Both the position numbers and the translations under genes were made by a program. A stretch of DNA of 6,341 bases, taken from an uncultured Lachnospiraceae bacterium. GTDB lineage: Bacteria; Bacillota_A; Clostridia; Lachnospirales; Lachnospiraceae. The notes under the pieces were generated by a model. The model did not search any database. It was not told where the DNA came from and saw only the letters and a list, made by a program, of their open reading frames with translations. Of the stretch, positions 1 through 6,341 are shown piece by piece; the first letter of the stretch is position 1, and the number at the start of each line of letters is the position of its first letter. The stretch is taken from assembly GCA_902783205.1 (NCBI GenBank), contig CACZQE010000179.1, positions 1 through 6,341 on the forward strand, in the 5' to 3' direction.

Positions 1-1
1 G

Positions 2-2500
2 GACAGTGAATTAAAGGCTCTGGAGGAGGCTATTGAAGAGGCCGGAAAAGACCAGGCCAGCTGTGAGAGCAGGATCCGAACCAGGAATCAGGAACTCTTT
101 GATCTGATGAGCATTCATTCTGACCGCAAGGAGCAGCTTTCAAGATATGAGGCTATGGAAGAGCAGCTGCAGATCAGACATGCCCAGTATCAGAGCCGTC
201 TTCTTGCCATCCGTTCTTCCCGTGCCGACCAGGAAAGTCAGGCTTCCCAACTTGCTGAAGCTATCAAAAAGTCAGATGAGTCTCTTAAAAAGACGGAATC
301 CGATCTGACCCGCCTGGAGGAGGAACAGGCTGAAAAAGGGCGCGCCCTTTCTGAGGCCAATCGGGAAGAAAACCGGATCAATCAGAACTATCTCCAGGCT
401 AAATCCCGCTATGATACACTGCGCCAGATGACAGAGCGTTATGAAGGCTACAACCGGACCATCCGGGTCATCATGGAGCAGAAGGCCACCCATCCCGATA
501 TAATCGGTGTGGTTGCCGACATCATGCGTCTGGACCGCAAATATGAAACTGCGATAGAGATTGCCCTGGGCGGGGCACTGCAGAATATTGTGACGGAAAA
601 CAGCCGGGCTGCCCGGGACATGATCCGTTTTCTTAAGAAAAACCGCTACGGCAGAGCCACATTCCTGCCGTTGACAGACATAAGGAGAAGGAACTCTTCT
701 CTCAACCCCATGCTGCTGGAGGAAGAAGGGGTTATTGACATCGCTTCCAGGCTGGTTCAGGTTGAGGACAAGTACCGGAATCTGGCAGATTCCCTTCTTG
801 GGCGTACCATTGTAGTAGATGATATGGACCACGCTCTGGCTCTTTCCAGAAAGAATAATTTCAGCCTGCGTATCGTTACCCTGGACGGAGAACTGCTCAA
901 TCCGGGCGGTTCCATCACAGGCGGTGCTTTTAAGCATGCGGGCAACCTGCTTGGCAGAAAGCGTGAGATCGAGGAGAACCGGGAGCAGATGGAATCCCTC
1001 AGCAGGCAGCTGAATGACTGCCGGGACGAAAGAGACCGGATTTCCCGTGAACAGAAAGAAGGGACAGCTGCACTGGAGAAGCAGCAGGCGGAAGTTCACA
1101 GACAGGAACTTGCCCTGCATGATCTCAGAGCCCAGATGGATGCCCTGACCCTGCAGACAGAAGAGACAGACCGGCAGGCAGCCACACTGAAAAAGGAGCA
1201 TCAGATCCTTAAAGAGCAGATTGATGAGATCGCGAGACAGAAAAAGGATCTGGCACGGGACCAGGAAGACCAGGAAGCCATCAGCAGAGAGAATACATCT
1301 TCTCTGGAAGACCTCCGGGCGGATCTTGACAGGATCAATGCCGGAATAGAAGAACTGGAACAGAAAAAGAATGACTTAAGGCTTGAAATCTCGGGGCTGG
1401 AAACAGAGCTCGGCTTTTTGAAGGAAGAGTGTGAACGTCTGCAGAAAGAGATTCTTTCCGGACAGGAGAGTATCCGTCAGTACAAAGAGGATGCTCAGGC
1501 TCTTACCATGGAGAATAAAACTCTGGAGGAAGCCAGGGAGGAGGCCGGAAAGAAAACGGCCCTCTATGATGCCGGTATCCTTGAGGCCGAGGATGACCTG
1601 ACTGTCTTAAAACAGCAGAGAAGCGAATTCAACCGTAAACAGAAACTGATTTTCCAGGAAATCGAAGACGAAAACAGCAGGCTGCTGTCCCTGGAGAAAG
1701 AATCCTCCAGACTGACAGCCCGCCATGAGAAGATTTCATCGGAGCTTGACAGCCTGATCGAATACATGTGGGAAGAGTATGAATACACCTACAGCCAGGC
1801 TGCATCCATGAAAAAATATGATATTGTCCATTCCCAGGCCGGTACAAAGCGCAGGGAAAAGAAGGAGATCCAGAGATCCATCCGGGATCTGGGCAGTGTC
1901 AATGTAAATGCCATAGAGGAATACAAGGAAGTGGGAGAGCGTTACGCTTTCCTTACAAAACAGTATACAGATATTCAGGAGGCAGAGGCCAGGCTGATGA
2001 CTATGATCGATGAGCTCAACCAGGCCATGAGGAAGCAGTTCAGGGAGAAATTCGAAGAAATCCGCACCATGTTCTCAAAGGTGTTCATTGACCTTTTTGA
2101 AGGAGGTACGGCGGACCTTGAACTGATGGATACGGAAGATATCCTGGAATGCGGCATCCGCATTATCGCTCAGCCGCCAGGGAAAAAGCTTCAGAATATC
2201 CTCCTTCTTTCGGGAGGAGAGAGAGCGCTGACAGCGATCGCCCTTCTTTTTGCCATCCAGAATCTGAAACCGTCCCCCTTCTGTCTGCTTGATGAGATTG
2301 AGGCGGCCCTGGACGACGCAAATATAATCCGTTTTTCCAGGTATTTAAAACGTCTGTCCAAAGACACCCAGTTTATTGTGATCACCCACAGGCGGGGAAC
2401 CATGTCCGCCGCGGACTCACTTTACGGAATCACCATGCAGGAAAAGGGAATTTCGACTCTGATCTCGGTGGATCTGATCGACCACCAGCTGAAAGAATAA
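2..2500 (+). CDS. smc: Chromosome segregation protein Smc (C-terminal part; 5' end outside window)
   Basis: Smc is the ATPase of the bacterial condensin Smc-ScpAB, which organises and segregates the chromosome at the nucleoid. The frame is open from the first full codon at position 2, so the ATG at 107 is internal and the gene is cut by the window edge. The 832 visible residues run: end of the first coiled-coil arm (about 1-147), hinge domain (about 148-310, with the Gly-rich GGSITGG at nt 905-925), a long charged Glu/Lys/Arg/Gln-rich returning coiled coil (to about 625), then the C-terminal head. The head carries GSVNVNAIEEY, the ABC signature LLLSGGERALTA (LSGGE at nt 2207-2221), Walker B CLLDEIEAALDD (Asp at nt 2291, Glu at 2294) and the THRRGTM switch region. 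The Walker A half lies upstream. The hinge position implies about 350 missing residues, matching the usual ~1,190-residue family length. The following gene is ftsY, as in many Firmicutes. I see no frameshift or missing ATPase residue. Confidence 0.98.
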   Translation, partial: DSELKALEEAIEEAGKDQASCESRIRTRNQELFDLMSIHSDRKEQLSRYEAMEEQLQIRHAQYQSRLLAIRSSRADQESQASQLAEAIKKSDESLKKTESDLTRLEEEQAEKGRALSEANREENRINQNYLQAKSRYDTLRQMTERYEGYNRTIRVIMEQKATHPDIIGVVADIMRLDRKYETAIEIALGGALQNIVTENSRAARDMIRFLKKNRYGRATFLPLTDIRRRNSSLNPMLLEEEGVIDIASRLVQVEDKYRNLADSLLGRTIVVDDMDHALALSRKNNFSLRIVTLDGELLNPGGSITGGAFKHAGNLLGRKREIEENREQMESLSRQLNDCRDERDRISREQKEGTAALEKQQAEVHRQELALHDLRAQMDALTLQTEETDRQAATLKKEHQILKEQIDEIARQKKDLARDQEDQEAISRENTSSLEDLRADLDRINAGIEELEQKKNDLRLEISGLETELGFLKEECERLQKEILSGQESIRQYKEDAQALTMENKTLEEAREEAGKKTALYDAGILEAEDDLTVLKQQRSEFNRKQKLIFQEIEDENSRLLSLEKESSRLTARHEKISSELDSLIEYMWEEYEYTYSQAASMKKYDIVHSQAGTKRREKKEIQRSIRDLGSVNVNAIEEYKEVGERYAFLTKQYTDIQEAEARLMTMIDELNQAMRKQFREKFEEIRTMFSKVFIDLFEGGTADLELMDTEDILECGIRIIAQPPGKKLQNILLLSGGERALTAIALLFAIQNLKPSPFCLLDEIEAALDDANIIRFSRYLKRLSKDTQFIVITHRRGTMSAADSLYGITMQEKGISTLISVDLIDHQLKE

Positions 2501-2505
2501 AGGAG
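2501..2505 (+). promoter_or_regulatory. Shine-Dalgarno for ftsY
   Basis: AGGAG begins directly after the smc stop codon TAA and lies 10 nt before the ftsY ATG at 2516. Ribosomes finishing smc would end on top of this site, which suggests coupled translation (inference). Confidence 0.75.
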
Positions 2506-2515
2506 ATTTGCCATT

Positions 2516-3463
2516 ATGGAAGAAAACAGCAGCTTTTTCGGGAAACTGGTCAGCGGGCTAAGCAAAACCAGGGAAAATATCACCTCGGGACTGGACTCTT
2601 TGTTCCATGCTTTTTCCACGATCGATGAAGATTTTTACGAGGAACTTGAAGAGGTCCTTATCATGGGTGATATCGGGGTGGAAACCACCATGAATATCAT
2701 CGATGAACTTCGTGAGAAGGTTAAAGAAGCGCATATCTACAAACCGGAGGAGTGCAGGAATCTTCTCATCAGTCTGATCCGGGAACAGATGGCAGTGGAT
2801 GAGACTGCATACGAGTTTGAAAACAGAAAGTCCGTAGTCCTTGTAATAGGGGTAAACGGTGTCGGAAAAACCACTACCATCGGCAAGATCGCCCATCTGC
2901 TCAAGAAACAGGACAAAAAGGTCATGCTGGCGGCGGCCGACACATTCAGGGCAGCGGCCATAGAGCAGCTTACGGAATGGGCCGACAGGGCCAAGGCGGA
3001 TATCATCGCCCAGCAGGAAGGATCCGACCCGGCAGCTGTTGTCTACGACGCATGCCAGGCGGCTAAATCCCGCGGCACAGATGTCCTTCTCTGCGATACG
3101 GCCGGAAGGCTTCACAACAAGAAGAACCTGATGAATGAGCTGGCCAAGATCAACCGTGTAATATCCAGAGAAATGCCGGATGCCTATATGGAAACTCTGA
3201 TCGTCCTGGACGGAACCACGGGACAGAACGCCCTGGTCCAGGCGAGAGAGTTCAAAGAGGTTGCCGATATTTCCGGTATTGTCATGACCAAACTGGACGG
3301 AACAGCCAAGGGCGGTATTGCCATCGCAGTACAGGCGGAACTTGGGATTCCGGTCAAATATATCGGCGTAGGCGAGGGAATCGACGATTTGAACAAGTTC
3401 GATCCGGATGCCTTTGTTGAGGCACTCTTCGATGTGCCCGAGGAGGAAGAAATTAATGAATAA
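2516..3463 (+). CDS. ftsY: Signal recognition particle receptor FtsY
   Basis: FtsY is the SRP-receptor GTPase. It pairs with Ffh at the membrane and hands ribosome-nascent chain complexes to the Sec translocon. The 315-residue protein has an N domain (about 1-100, helical, with DEDFYEELEEVLIMGDIG) and a G domain with all SRP-GTPase motifs: P-loop GVNGVGKTT (112-120), DTFRAAA (142-148), DTAGR (194-198), TKLDG (258-262) and GVGEGIDDL (285-293). It lacks the long acidic N-terminal A domain of enterobacterial FtsY, as is usual in Firmicutes. The N-terminal FFGKLVSGLSKTR resembles the amphipathic membrane-targeting helix of the family. The start at 2516 is supported by AGGAG 10 nt upstream and by the expected N-terminus. 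It lies 15 nt after smc and its last 8 nt overlap the next gene. The acidic C-terminal tail (EEEEINE) also encodes that gene's ribosome binding site. Confidence 0.98.
   Translation: MEENSSFFGKLVSGLSKTRENITSGLDSLFHAFSTIDEDFYEELEEVLIMGDIGVETTMNIIDELREKVKEAHIYKPEECRNLLISLIREQMAVDETAYEFENRKSVVLVIGVNGVGKTTTIGKIAHLLKKQDKKVMLAAADTFRAAAIEQLTEWADRAKADIIAQQEGSDPAAVVYDACQAAKSRGTDVLLCDTAGRLHNKKNLMNELAKINRVISREMPDAYMETLIVLDGTTGQNALVQAREFKEVADISGIVMTKLDGTAKGGIAIAVQAELGIPVKYIGVGEGIDDLNKFDPDAFVEALFDVPEEEEINE
3441..3446 (+). promoter_or_regulatory. Shine-Dalgarno deciding the ilvA start, inside ftsY
   Basis: A full AGGAGG sits 9 nt before ATG 3456, inside the codons for the Glu-rich ftsY tail. It supports 3456 over the in-frame upstream ATG at 3408, which would add 16 residues with no family counterpart and lie deep in ftsY. 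Confidence 0.85.
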
Positions 3464-4679
3464 ACTGACTCTTGAAGGCTTTGAAAAAGCATATGAAATA
3501 GTTCAGAACGTAATTCTGCAGACAAATCTGATCCACAGTGAGTTCTATTCCGAAGCGACCGGCAACAAGGTTTATCTGAAACCTGAAAATCTTCAGCTGA
3601 CCGGCGCTTATAAGATTCGCGGTGCTTATTATAAAATCAGCACACTCAGCGAAGAGGAGAAGGCAAGGGGACTGATCGCCGCATCTGCCGGCAATCATGC
3701 CCAGGGTGTTGCATTTGCCGCAAGAGCCTTTGGTGTGAAAGCAACCATTGTCATGCCTACCACCACGCCACTGCTGAAAGTAAACAGGACCCGGTCTCTG
3801 GGGGCGGATGTGATCCTTCACGGCGACGTATATGACGAAGCCTGTGAAAAAGCCCTGGAACTGGCTCAGGAACACGGCTATACATTTATTCATCCTTTTG
3901 ATGATCTGGATGTCGCCACCGGCCAGGGATCCATTGCCATGGAAATCATCAAGGAACTGCCTACGGTAGATATCATCCTGGTTCCGGCAGGCGGCGGAGG
4001 ACTGGCTACAGGTATTTCCACCCTGTCCAAGATGCTCAATCCCAAGATCAGGACCATTGCTGTGGAACCGGCAGGCGCGAACTGTCTGCAGGAATCCCTC
4101 AAGGCAGGCCATCCTGTTACCCTTGACCACGTCAGCACCATCGCGGACGGTACAGCTGTCAAGACACCGGGTGAGAAGATCTTCCCCTATCTGATGGATA
4201 ATATCGATGATGTGATCACTAACCCGGATGACGAACTGATCGTAGCATTTCTGGATGTTCTGGAAAACCACAAGCTCTTTGTGGAGAATTCCGGTCTTCT
4301 TACCGTGGCTGCTCTCAAGCATCTGCCGGCTGAAAACAAGAAGATCGTTTCCGTACTGAGCGGCGGCAACATGGATATCATTACCCTGTCCTCGGTGGTC
4401 CAGAACGGACTTCTTCAGCGTGCCCGCATATTTACCGTATCCGTATATCTCCCCGATGTGCCCGGCCAGCTGAATAAAGTATCGGGCATTATCGCACAGC
4501 AGCAGGGTAACGTGATCAGACTGGAACATAACCAGTTCATCAGTGTAAACCGCAACAATTCCGTGGAACTTACGATCACCATGGAGGCTTTCGGTCACGA
4601 GCATAAACAGAAGATCATAAATGCGCTCGAAGAAGCAGGTCTTTCGCCTGTGGAGAAAAACACCAGCGCCGTATTCTGA
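3456..4679 (+). CDS. ilvA: Threonine ammonia-lyase with C-terminal ACT domain
   Basis: This PLP enzyme deaminates L-threonine to 2-oxobutanoate and ammonia, feeding isoleucine synthesis or threonine breakdown in the cytoplasm. The 407-residue product matches the ~400-residue class with a single ACT domain. Visible motifs are the PLP-lysine region TGAYKIRGA (Lys53 forms the Schiff base by family analogy), SAGNHAQG (77-84), the phosphate-binding loop PAGGGG (177-182) and SGGN (302-305; Ser302 expected at the PLP ring nitrogen). The ACT domain spans about 324-398 (TVSVYLPDVPGQLNKVSGII), suggesting allosteric control by an amino acid; the ligand cannot be read from the sequence. It is shorter than the ~514-residue E. 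coli IlvA, which has two ACT-like units. The start at 3456 overlaps ftsY by 8 nt, so translational coupling is likely. Whether its role is biosynthetic (ilvA) or catabolic (tdcB-like) is not decided here: no other ilv or tdc gene is in the window. Confidence 0.95.
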   Translation: MNKLTLEGFEKAYEIVQNVILQTNLIHSEFYSEATGNKVYLKPENLQLTGAYKIRGAYYKISTLSEEEKARGLIAASAGNHAQGVAFAARAFGVKATIVMPTTTPLLKVNRTRSLGADVILHGDVYDEACEKALELAQEHGYTFIHPFDDLDVATGQGSIAMEIIKELPTVDIILVPAGGGGLATGISTLSKMLNPKIRTIAVEPAGANCLQESLKAGHPVTLDHVSTIADGTAVKTPGEKIFPYLMDNIDDVITNPDDELIVAFLDVLENHKLFVENSGLLTVAALKHLPAENKKIVSVLSGGNMDIITLSSVVQNGLLQRARIFTVSVYLPDVPGQLNKVSGIIAQQQGNVIRLEHNQFISVNRNNSVELTITMEAFGHEHKQKIINALEEAGLSPVEKNTSAVF

Positions 4680-4694
4680 CCGGGAAACTATATA

Positions 4695-4722
4695 TTGCAA
4701 ATGACAGGATGTCTGATATAAT
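4695..4722 (+). promoter_or_regulatory. Sigma-A type promoter with extended -10, upstream of the Asp23/Gls24 gene
   Basis: A -35-like TTGCAA (4695-4700, 4 of 6 consensus) is followed by a 16-nt spacer and a perfect -10 TATAAT (4717-4722). A TG one base upstream of the -10 (4714-4715) gives an extended -10, which can compensate for the weaker -35. Expected transcription start is near 4728-4730, leaving a leader of about 20 nt that contains the ribosome binding site. It lies in the largest AT-rich gap of the left part of the window and would drive the Asp23/Gls24-nusB pair. It is predicted from sequence only. Confidence 0.7.
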
Positions 4723-4734
4723 AAAAGAAAGATC

Positions 4735-4740
4735 GGGAGG
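4735..4740 (+). promoter_or_regulatory. Shine-Dalgarno with T7 spacer deciding the Asp23/Gls24 start
   Basis: GGGAGG lies exactly 7 nt before ATG 4748, and the spacer is seven consecutive T. This favours 4748 over the in-frame ATG at 4709, which would lie upstream of the predicted -10 element and translate the promoter into a non-conserved 13-residue extension. Confidence 0.85.
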
Positions 4741-4747
4741 TTTTTTT

Positions 4748-5131
4748 ATGGAGAAAGATACAGTAGTAAACCGTACGGAATATGAGATCGGTGACGTCGG
4801 AGAAGTGCAGATTGCGGACGATGTAGTAGCGGTAATCGCCGGCCTCGCAGCTACAGAGGTTGAGGGCGTGGCTAAAATGTCCGGTAATATTACAAATGAA
4901 ATCGTAAGTATGCTAGGCATGAAAACCCTCTCAAAAGGCGTGAAAGTCCATATTAAAGATGAGGATGTGGAAGTACGCCTGAACCTGCTTCTGGATTACG
5001 GGGTCAGCATTCCGGATACCTGCAGTGAAGTACAGGAACGTGTCAAGAATGCCATTGAGACAATGACCGGTCTTCATGTTACGGATGTAAATGTCCGTAT
5101 TGCCGGCATCATAATGGAAGAGGAAGGATAA
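4748..5131 (+). CDS. Asp23/Gls24 family protein (YqhY-like)
   Basis: The product is 127 residues, the usual size for the small Asp23/Gls24 (DUF322) family. Family hallmarks seen are GDVGEVQIADDVVAVIAG (15-32), ATEVEGVAKMSG (35-46), the KGVKVHIKDEDVEVRLNLLLDYGVSI strand region (63-88, KG near 63-64), and the C-terminal VQERVKNAIETMTGL plus VTDVNVRIAGI (111-121). There is no signal peptide or membrane segment, so it is probably cytoplasmic. The family was named for alkaline-shock and general-stress proteins, but the copy directly before nusB corresponds in position to B. subtilis YqhY, linked genetically to acetyl-CoA carboxylase and fatty acid synthesis. That assignment is inference from position, and no acc gene is visible here. 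The gene has its own promoter, overlaps nusB by one base, and its acidic tail (MEEEG) encodes the nusB ribosome binding site. Family membership is firm; biochemical function is not established. Confidence 0.93.
   Translation: MEKDTVVNRTEYEIGDVGEVQIADDVVAVIAGLAATEVEGVAKMSGNITNEIVSMLGMKTLSKGVKVHIKDEDVEVRLNLLLDYGVSIPDTCSEVQERVKNAIETMTGLHVTDVNVRIAGIIMEEEG
5120..5127 (+). promoter_or_regulatory. Shine-Dalgarno for nusB inside the Asp23/Gls24 gene
   Basis: GAGGAAGG is encoded by the last Glu-Glu-Gly codons of the upstream gene and lies just before the TAATG junction. The GAGG part is 7 nt from the ATG at 5131. It is the only candidate site for this start. Confidence 0.7.
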
Positions 5132-5526
5132 TGTCCAGAACACAGTTAAGAAAGTACATATTCCTGCTCCTGTTCCGCGCCGAGTTCATACCCGGTGAGG
5201 AAATGCCGGAACAGCTCAGTTATTTTTTCGATGAGTCTGAACAGATATCGGAAGAAGACAGGGAATATATTACCGGGAAGCTTGAAAAGATACTGGCATG
5301 TCTGCCGCAGCTTGATGAAACCATTCAGGAGATCTGTCAGGGGTGGAAACTTAACCGCCTGGGCAAGATCGAACTTGCGGTCCTGAGACTCGGTGTTTAT
5401 GAGATCAATATGGATGAGGATATCCCCAAGGGTGTGGCGATCAATGAAGCCGTTGAGCTGGCCAAGCGCTACAGCAGTGACAAGGCGGCCCGCTTTGTGA
5501 ACGGGGTGCTTGCCAAACTGGCCTAG
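5131..5526 (+). CDS. nusB: Transcription antitermination factor NusB
   Basis: NusB binds boxA RNA together with NusE (ribosomal protein S10) and promotes antitermination in rRNA operons. The 131-residue all-helical protein is normal family length. It shows the basic N-terminus (SRTQLRKYIFLLLFRAEF, 2-19), the core GWKLNRLGKIELAVLRLGVYE (71-91) and the diagnostic IPKGVAINEAVELAKRYSSDKAARFVNGVL (98-127). The first base of its ATG is the last base of the upstream TAA (TAATG), and purine-rich GAGGAAGG (5120-5127) acts as ribosome binding site, so translation is probably coupled to the Asp23/Gls24 gene. Position 8 is Lys and the N-terminal helix is Leu/Phe-rich, departing somewhat from the common 'RxxAxQxLY' pattern. 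The rest is typical and the call is secure. Confidence 0.96.
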   Translation: MSRTQLRKYIFLLLFRAEFIPGEEMPEQLSYFFDESEQISEEDREYITGKLEKILACLPQLDETIQEICQGWKLNRLGKIELAVLRLGVYEINMDEDIPKGVAINEAVELAKRYSSDKAARFVNGVLAKLA

Positions 5527-5569
5527 ACAGTATCGTTTCAGCAGACAGTCACAAATAAAGATTGAGGAT

Positions 5570-5609
5570 AAGGCGGCGAAGAGAGTAGTGACATCTACGC
5601 CGCCTTTTT
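5570..5609 (+). terminator. Intrinsic terminator-like hairpin after nusB
   Basis: AAGGCGGCG (5570-5578) pairs perfectly with CGCCGCCTT (5598-5606) to give a 9-bp stem, seven of its pairs G-C. A run of five T (5605-5609) starts within the stem and ends before GTGAAAT. The 19-nt loop can form a small inner stem, TAG (5586-5588) with CTA (5595-5597). The U-tract is short, so termination may be partial. It would end the Asp23/Gls24-nusB transcript, 44 nt after the nusB stop. It could instead be an attenuator or a translation-control structure for xseA, whose ATG is 7 nt past the T-run. Confidence 0.75.
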
Positions 5610-5616
5610 GTGAAAT

Positions 5617-6341
5617 ATGGCTTCAAAAAGAGTATTCGAGGTATCACAGATCAATTCCTATATCCACAGGCTTTTTGAAAGTGATTACGCTCTGAAAAGA
5701 ATTTACATAAAAGGAGAAGTTTCCAACTGCAAGTACCATTCATCCGGCCATCTGTATTTTACTTTAAAAGATTCCAGAAGCGCTATCCGATGTGTAATGT
5801 TTGCAGGCGACCTGACCAGAGGACTTACCTTCAGGCTGGAGGACGGCCAGATGATTATTGTTCTGGGCTCGGTTTCCGTCTATGAACAGGCGGGTACTTA
5901 TCAGCTTTATGCCAGAGAGATTACCCTGGCAGGCGCCGGAGATCTTTACATACTCTATGAACAGCGCAAGCAGGAACTCTATAAAAAGGGCTATTTTGAC
6001 TTTGAAAGAAAAAAGCCTCTTCCGGCATTCCCCCGGACAATCGGCATCGTAACTGCCTCTACAGGCGCAGCCATCCGTGATATAGAGAGTATAGCGGCAA
6101 GGAGAAATCCCTATGTTCAGCTGATTCTCTATCCGTCCCGGGTACAGGGAGAGGGTGCTGCCGCACAGATTGCCCGTGGCATCCGGACCCTGGACGCCAT
6201 GGACCTGGACGTGATCATCATAGGACGTGGCGGCGGTTCCATAGAAGATCTCTGGGCTTTCAATGAACTGGAAGTGGCGGACGCGATCTTTGAGGCATCC
6301 ACGCCCATCATATCCGGTACAGGCCATGAGACAGACAATAC
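5617..6341 (+). CDS. xseA: Exodeoxyribonuclease VII large subunit XseA (N-terminal part; 3' end outside window)
   Basis: XseA is the catalytic subunit of exonuclease VII, which degrades single-stranded DNA to short oligonucleotides in repair; XseB is its small partner. The frame is open from ATG 5617 to the window end, giving 241 complete codons of a protein usually ~400-450 residues long. The N-terminal OB-fold region (about 1-105) contains FEVSQINSYIHRLFE, IKGEVSNCKYHSSGHLYFTLKD and GSVSVYEQAGTYQLYA. The catalytic domain begins with KKGYFDFERKKPLPAFPRTIGIVTASTGAAIRDI (123-156), then GRGGGSIEDLWAFNE (203-217) and SGTGHETDN (233-241) at the edge. The start is fixed: an in-frame TGA (5611-5613) lies two codons upstream and the N-terminus matches the family. 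No proper Shine-Dalgarno precedes it. xseB commonly follows, but that lies beyond the window. Confidence 0.95.
   Translation, partial: MASKRVFEVSQINSYIHRLFESDYALKRIYIKGEVSNCKYHSSGHLYFTLKDSRSAIRCVMFAGDLTRGLTFRLEDGQMIIVLGSVSVYEQAGTYQLYAREITLAGAGDLYILYEQRKQELYKKGYFDFERKKPLPAFPRTIGIVTASTGAAIRDIESIAARRNPYVQLILYPSRVQGEGAAAQIARGIRTLDAMDLDVIIIGRGGGSIEDLWAFNELEVADAIFEASTPIISGTGHETDN

Noticed and set aside
107..109. ATG at 107 as the start of the first gene
   Set aside because: The same frame is open to position 2 with coiled-coil sequence continuing smoothly, no ribosome site precedes 107, and the Smc head ATP-binding half must lie upstream.
4268..4284. A 6-bp inverted repeat (CCACAA/TTGTGG) with a boxA-like GCTCTTT, near nusB
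   Set aside because: It lies within ilvA codons for a family-typical NHKLFVE segment, far from any leader or terminator, and is followed by no T-run. Chance is the simpler explanation.
4680..4694. Terminator for the smc-ftsY-ilvA transcript after the ilvA stop
   Set aside because: I find no stable stem followed by a T-run between the ilvA stop and the promoter. The T7 at 4741-4747 has no hairpin before it. Read-through from ilvA into the next gene is therefore possible.
3453..4700. A 415-codon open frame on the minus strand covering all of ilvA
   Set aside because: Its codons are exact reverse complements of the ilvA codons, so it stays open simply because ilvA avoids TTA, CTA and TCA. The translated product resembles no family I recognise, and it has no credible ribosome site of its own. 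The same register explains the minus-strand open frames at 272-1201 (within smc) and 2558-3115 (within ftsY).
5510..5536. Possible xseA promoter, TTGCCA (5510-5515) with TATCGT (5531-5536)
   Set aside because: The spacer is only 15 nt, the -10 matches 4 of 6, and there is no extended -10. Transcripts would still have to pass the hairpin at 5570-5609. Not strong enough to annotate.
5510..5695. Small + strand open frame spanning the nusB-xseA junction
   Set aside because: It overlaps the end of nusB, the terminator hairpin and the start of xseA in another frame, lacks a ribosome site and has no recognisable content.

Overview
This window reads as a housekeeping stretch of a Clostridia-type Firmicutes chromosome, most likely Lachnospiraceae. 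That placement is an inference from three things: the gene order smc-ftsY followed by Asp23/Gls24-nusB-xseA, protein sequences typical of the group, and moderate GC with strong purine-rich ribosome binding sites. All six genes lie on the + strand with very short gaps, and no minus-strand gene is supported.

Layout. Positions 2-2500 hold the C-terminal ~70% of the chromosome-condensation ATPase Smc, which runs in from the left edge. FtsY, the SRP receptor GTPase (2516-3463), follows after 15 nt. A threonine ammonia-lyase with a C-terminal ACT domain (3456-4679) overlaps the ftsY end by 8 nt. The next gap (4680-4747) has no clear terminator but carries a good sigma-A type promoter with an extended -10. 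Behind it come an Asp23/Gls24 (YqhY-like) protein (4748-5131) and NusB (5131-5526), which share one base (TAATG). A 9-bp GC-rich hairpin with a T-run (5570-5609) follows nusB. The large subunit of exonuclease VII, xseA (5617-6341), begins 7 nt after that T-run and runs off the right edge.

How the genes relate. Two transcription segments are suggested: the tail of an smc-ftsY-ilvA operon, and an Asp23/Gls24-nusB unit bounded by its own promoter and a terminator-like hairpin. xseA lies downstream by read-through or by a promoter I could not identify. The genes cover chromosome organisation, membrane protein targeting, isoleucine precursor supply or threonine breakdown, transcription antitermination and DNA repair; they share expression rather than one pathway.

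I found no mobile element, CRISPR array, tRNA or rRNA gene, and no novel multi-gene system. The most unusual local feature is the nusB-xseA junction, where a terminator-like hairpin abuts an xseA start codon that lacks a normal Shine-Dalgarno sequence.
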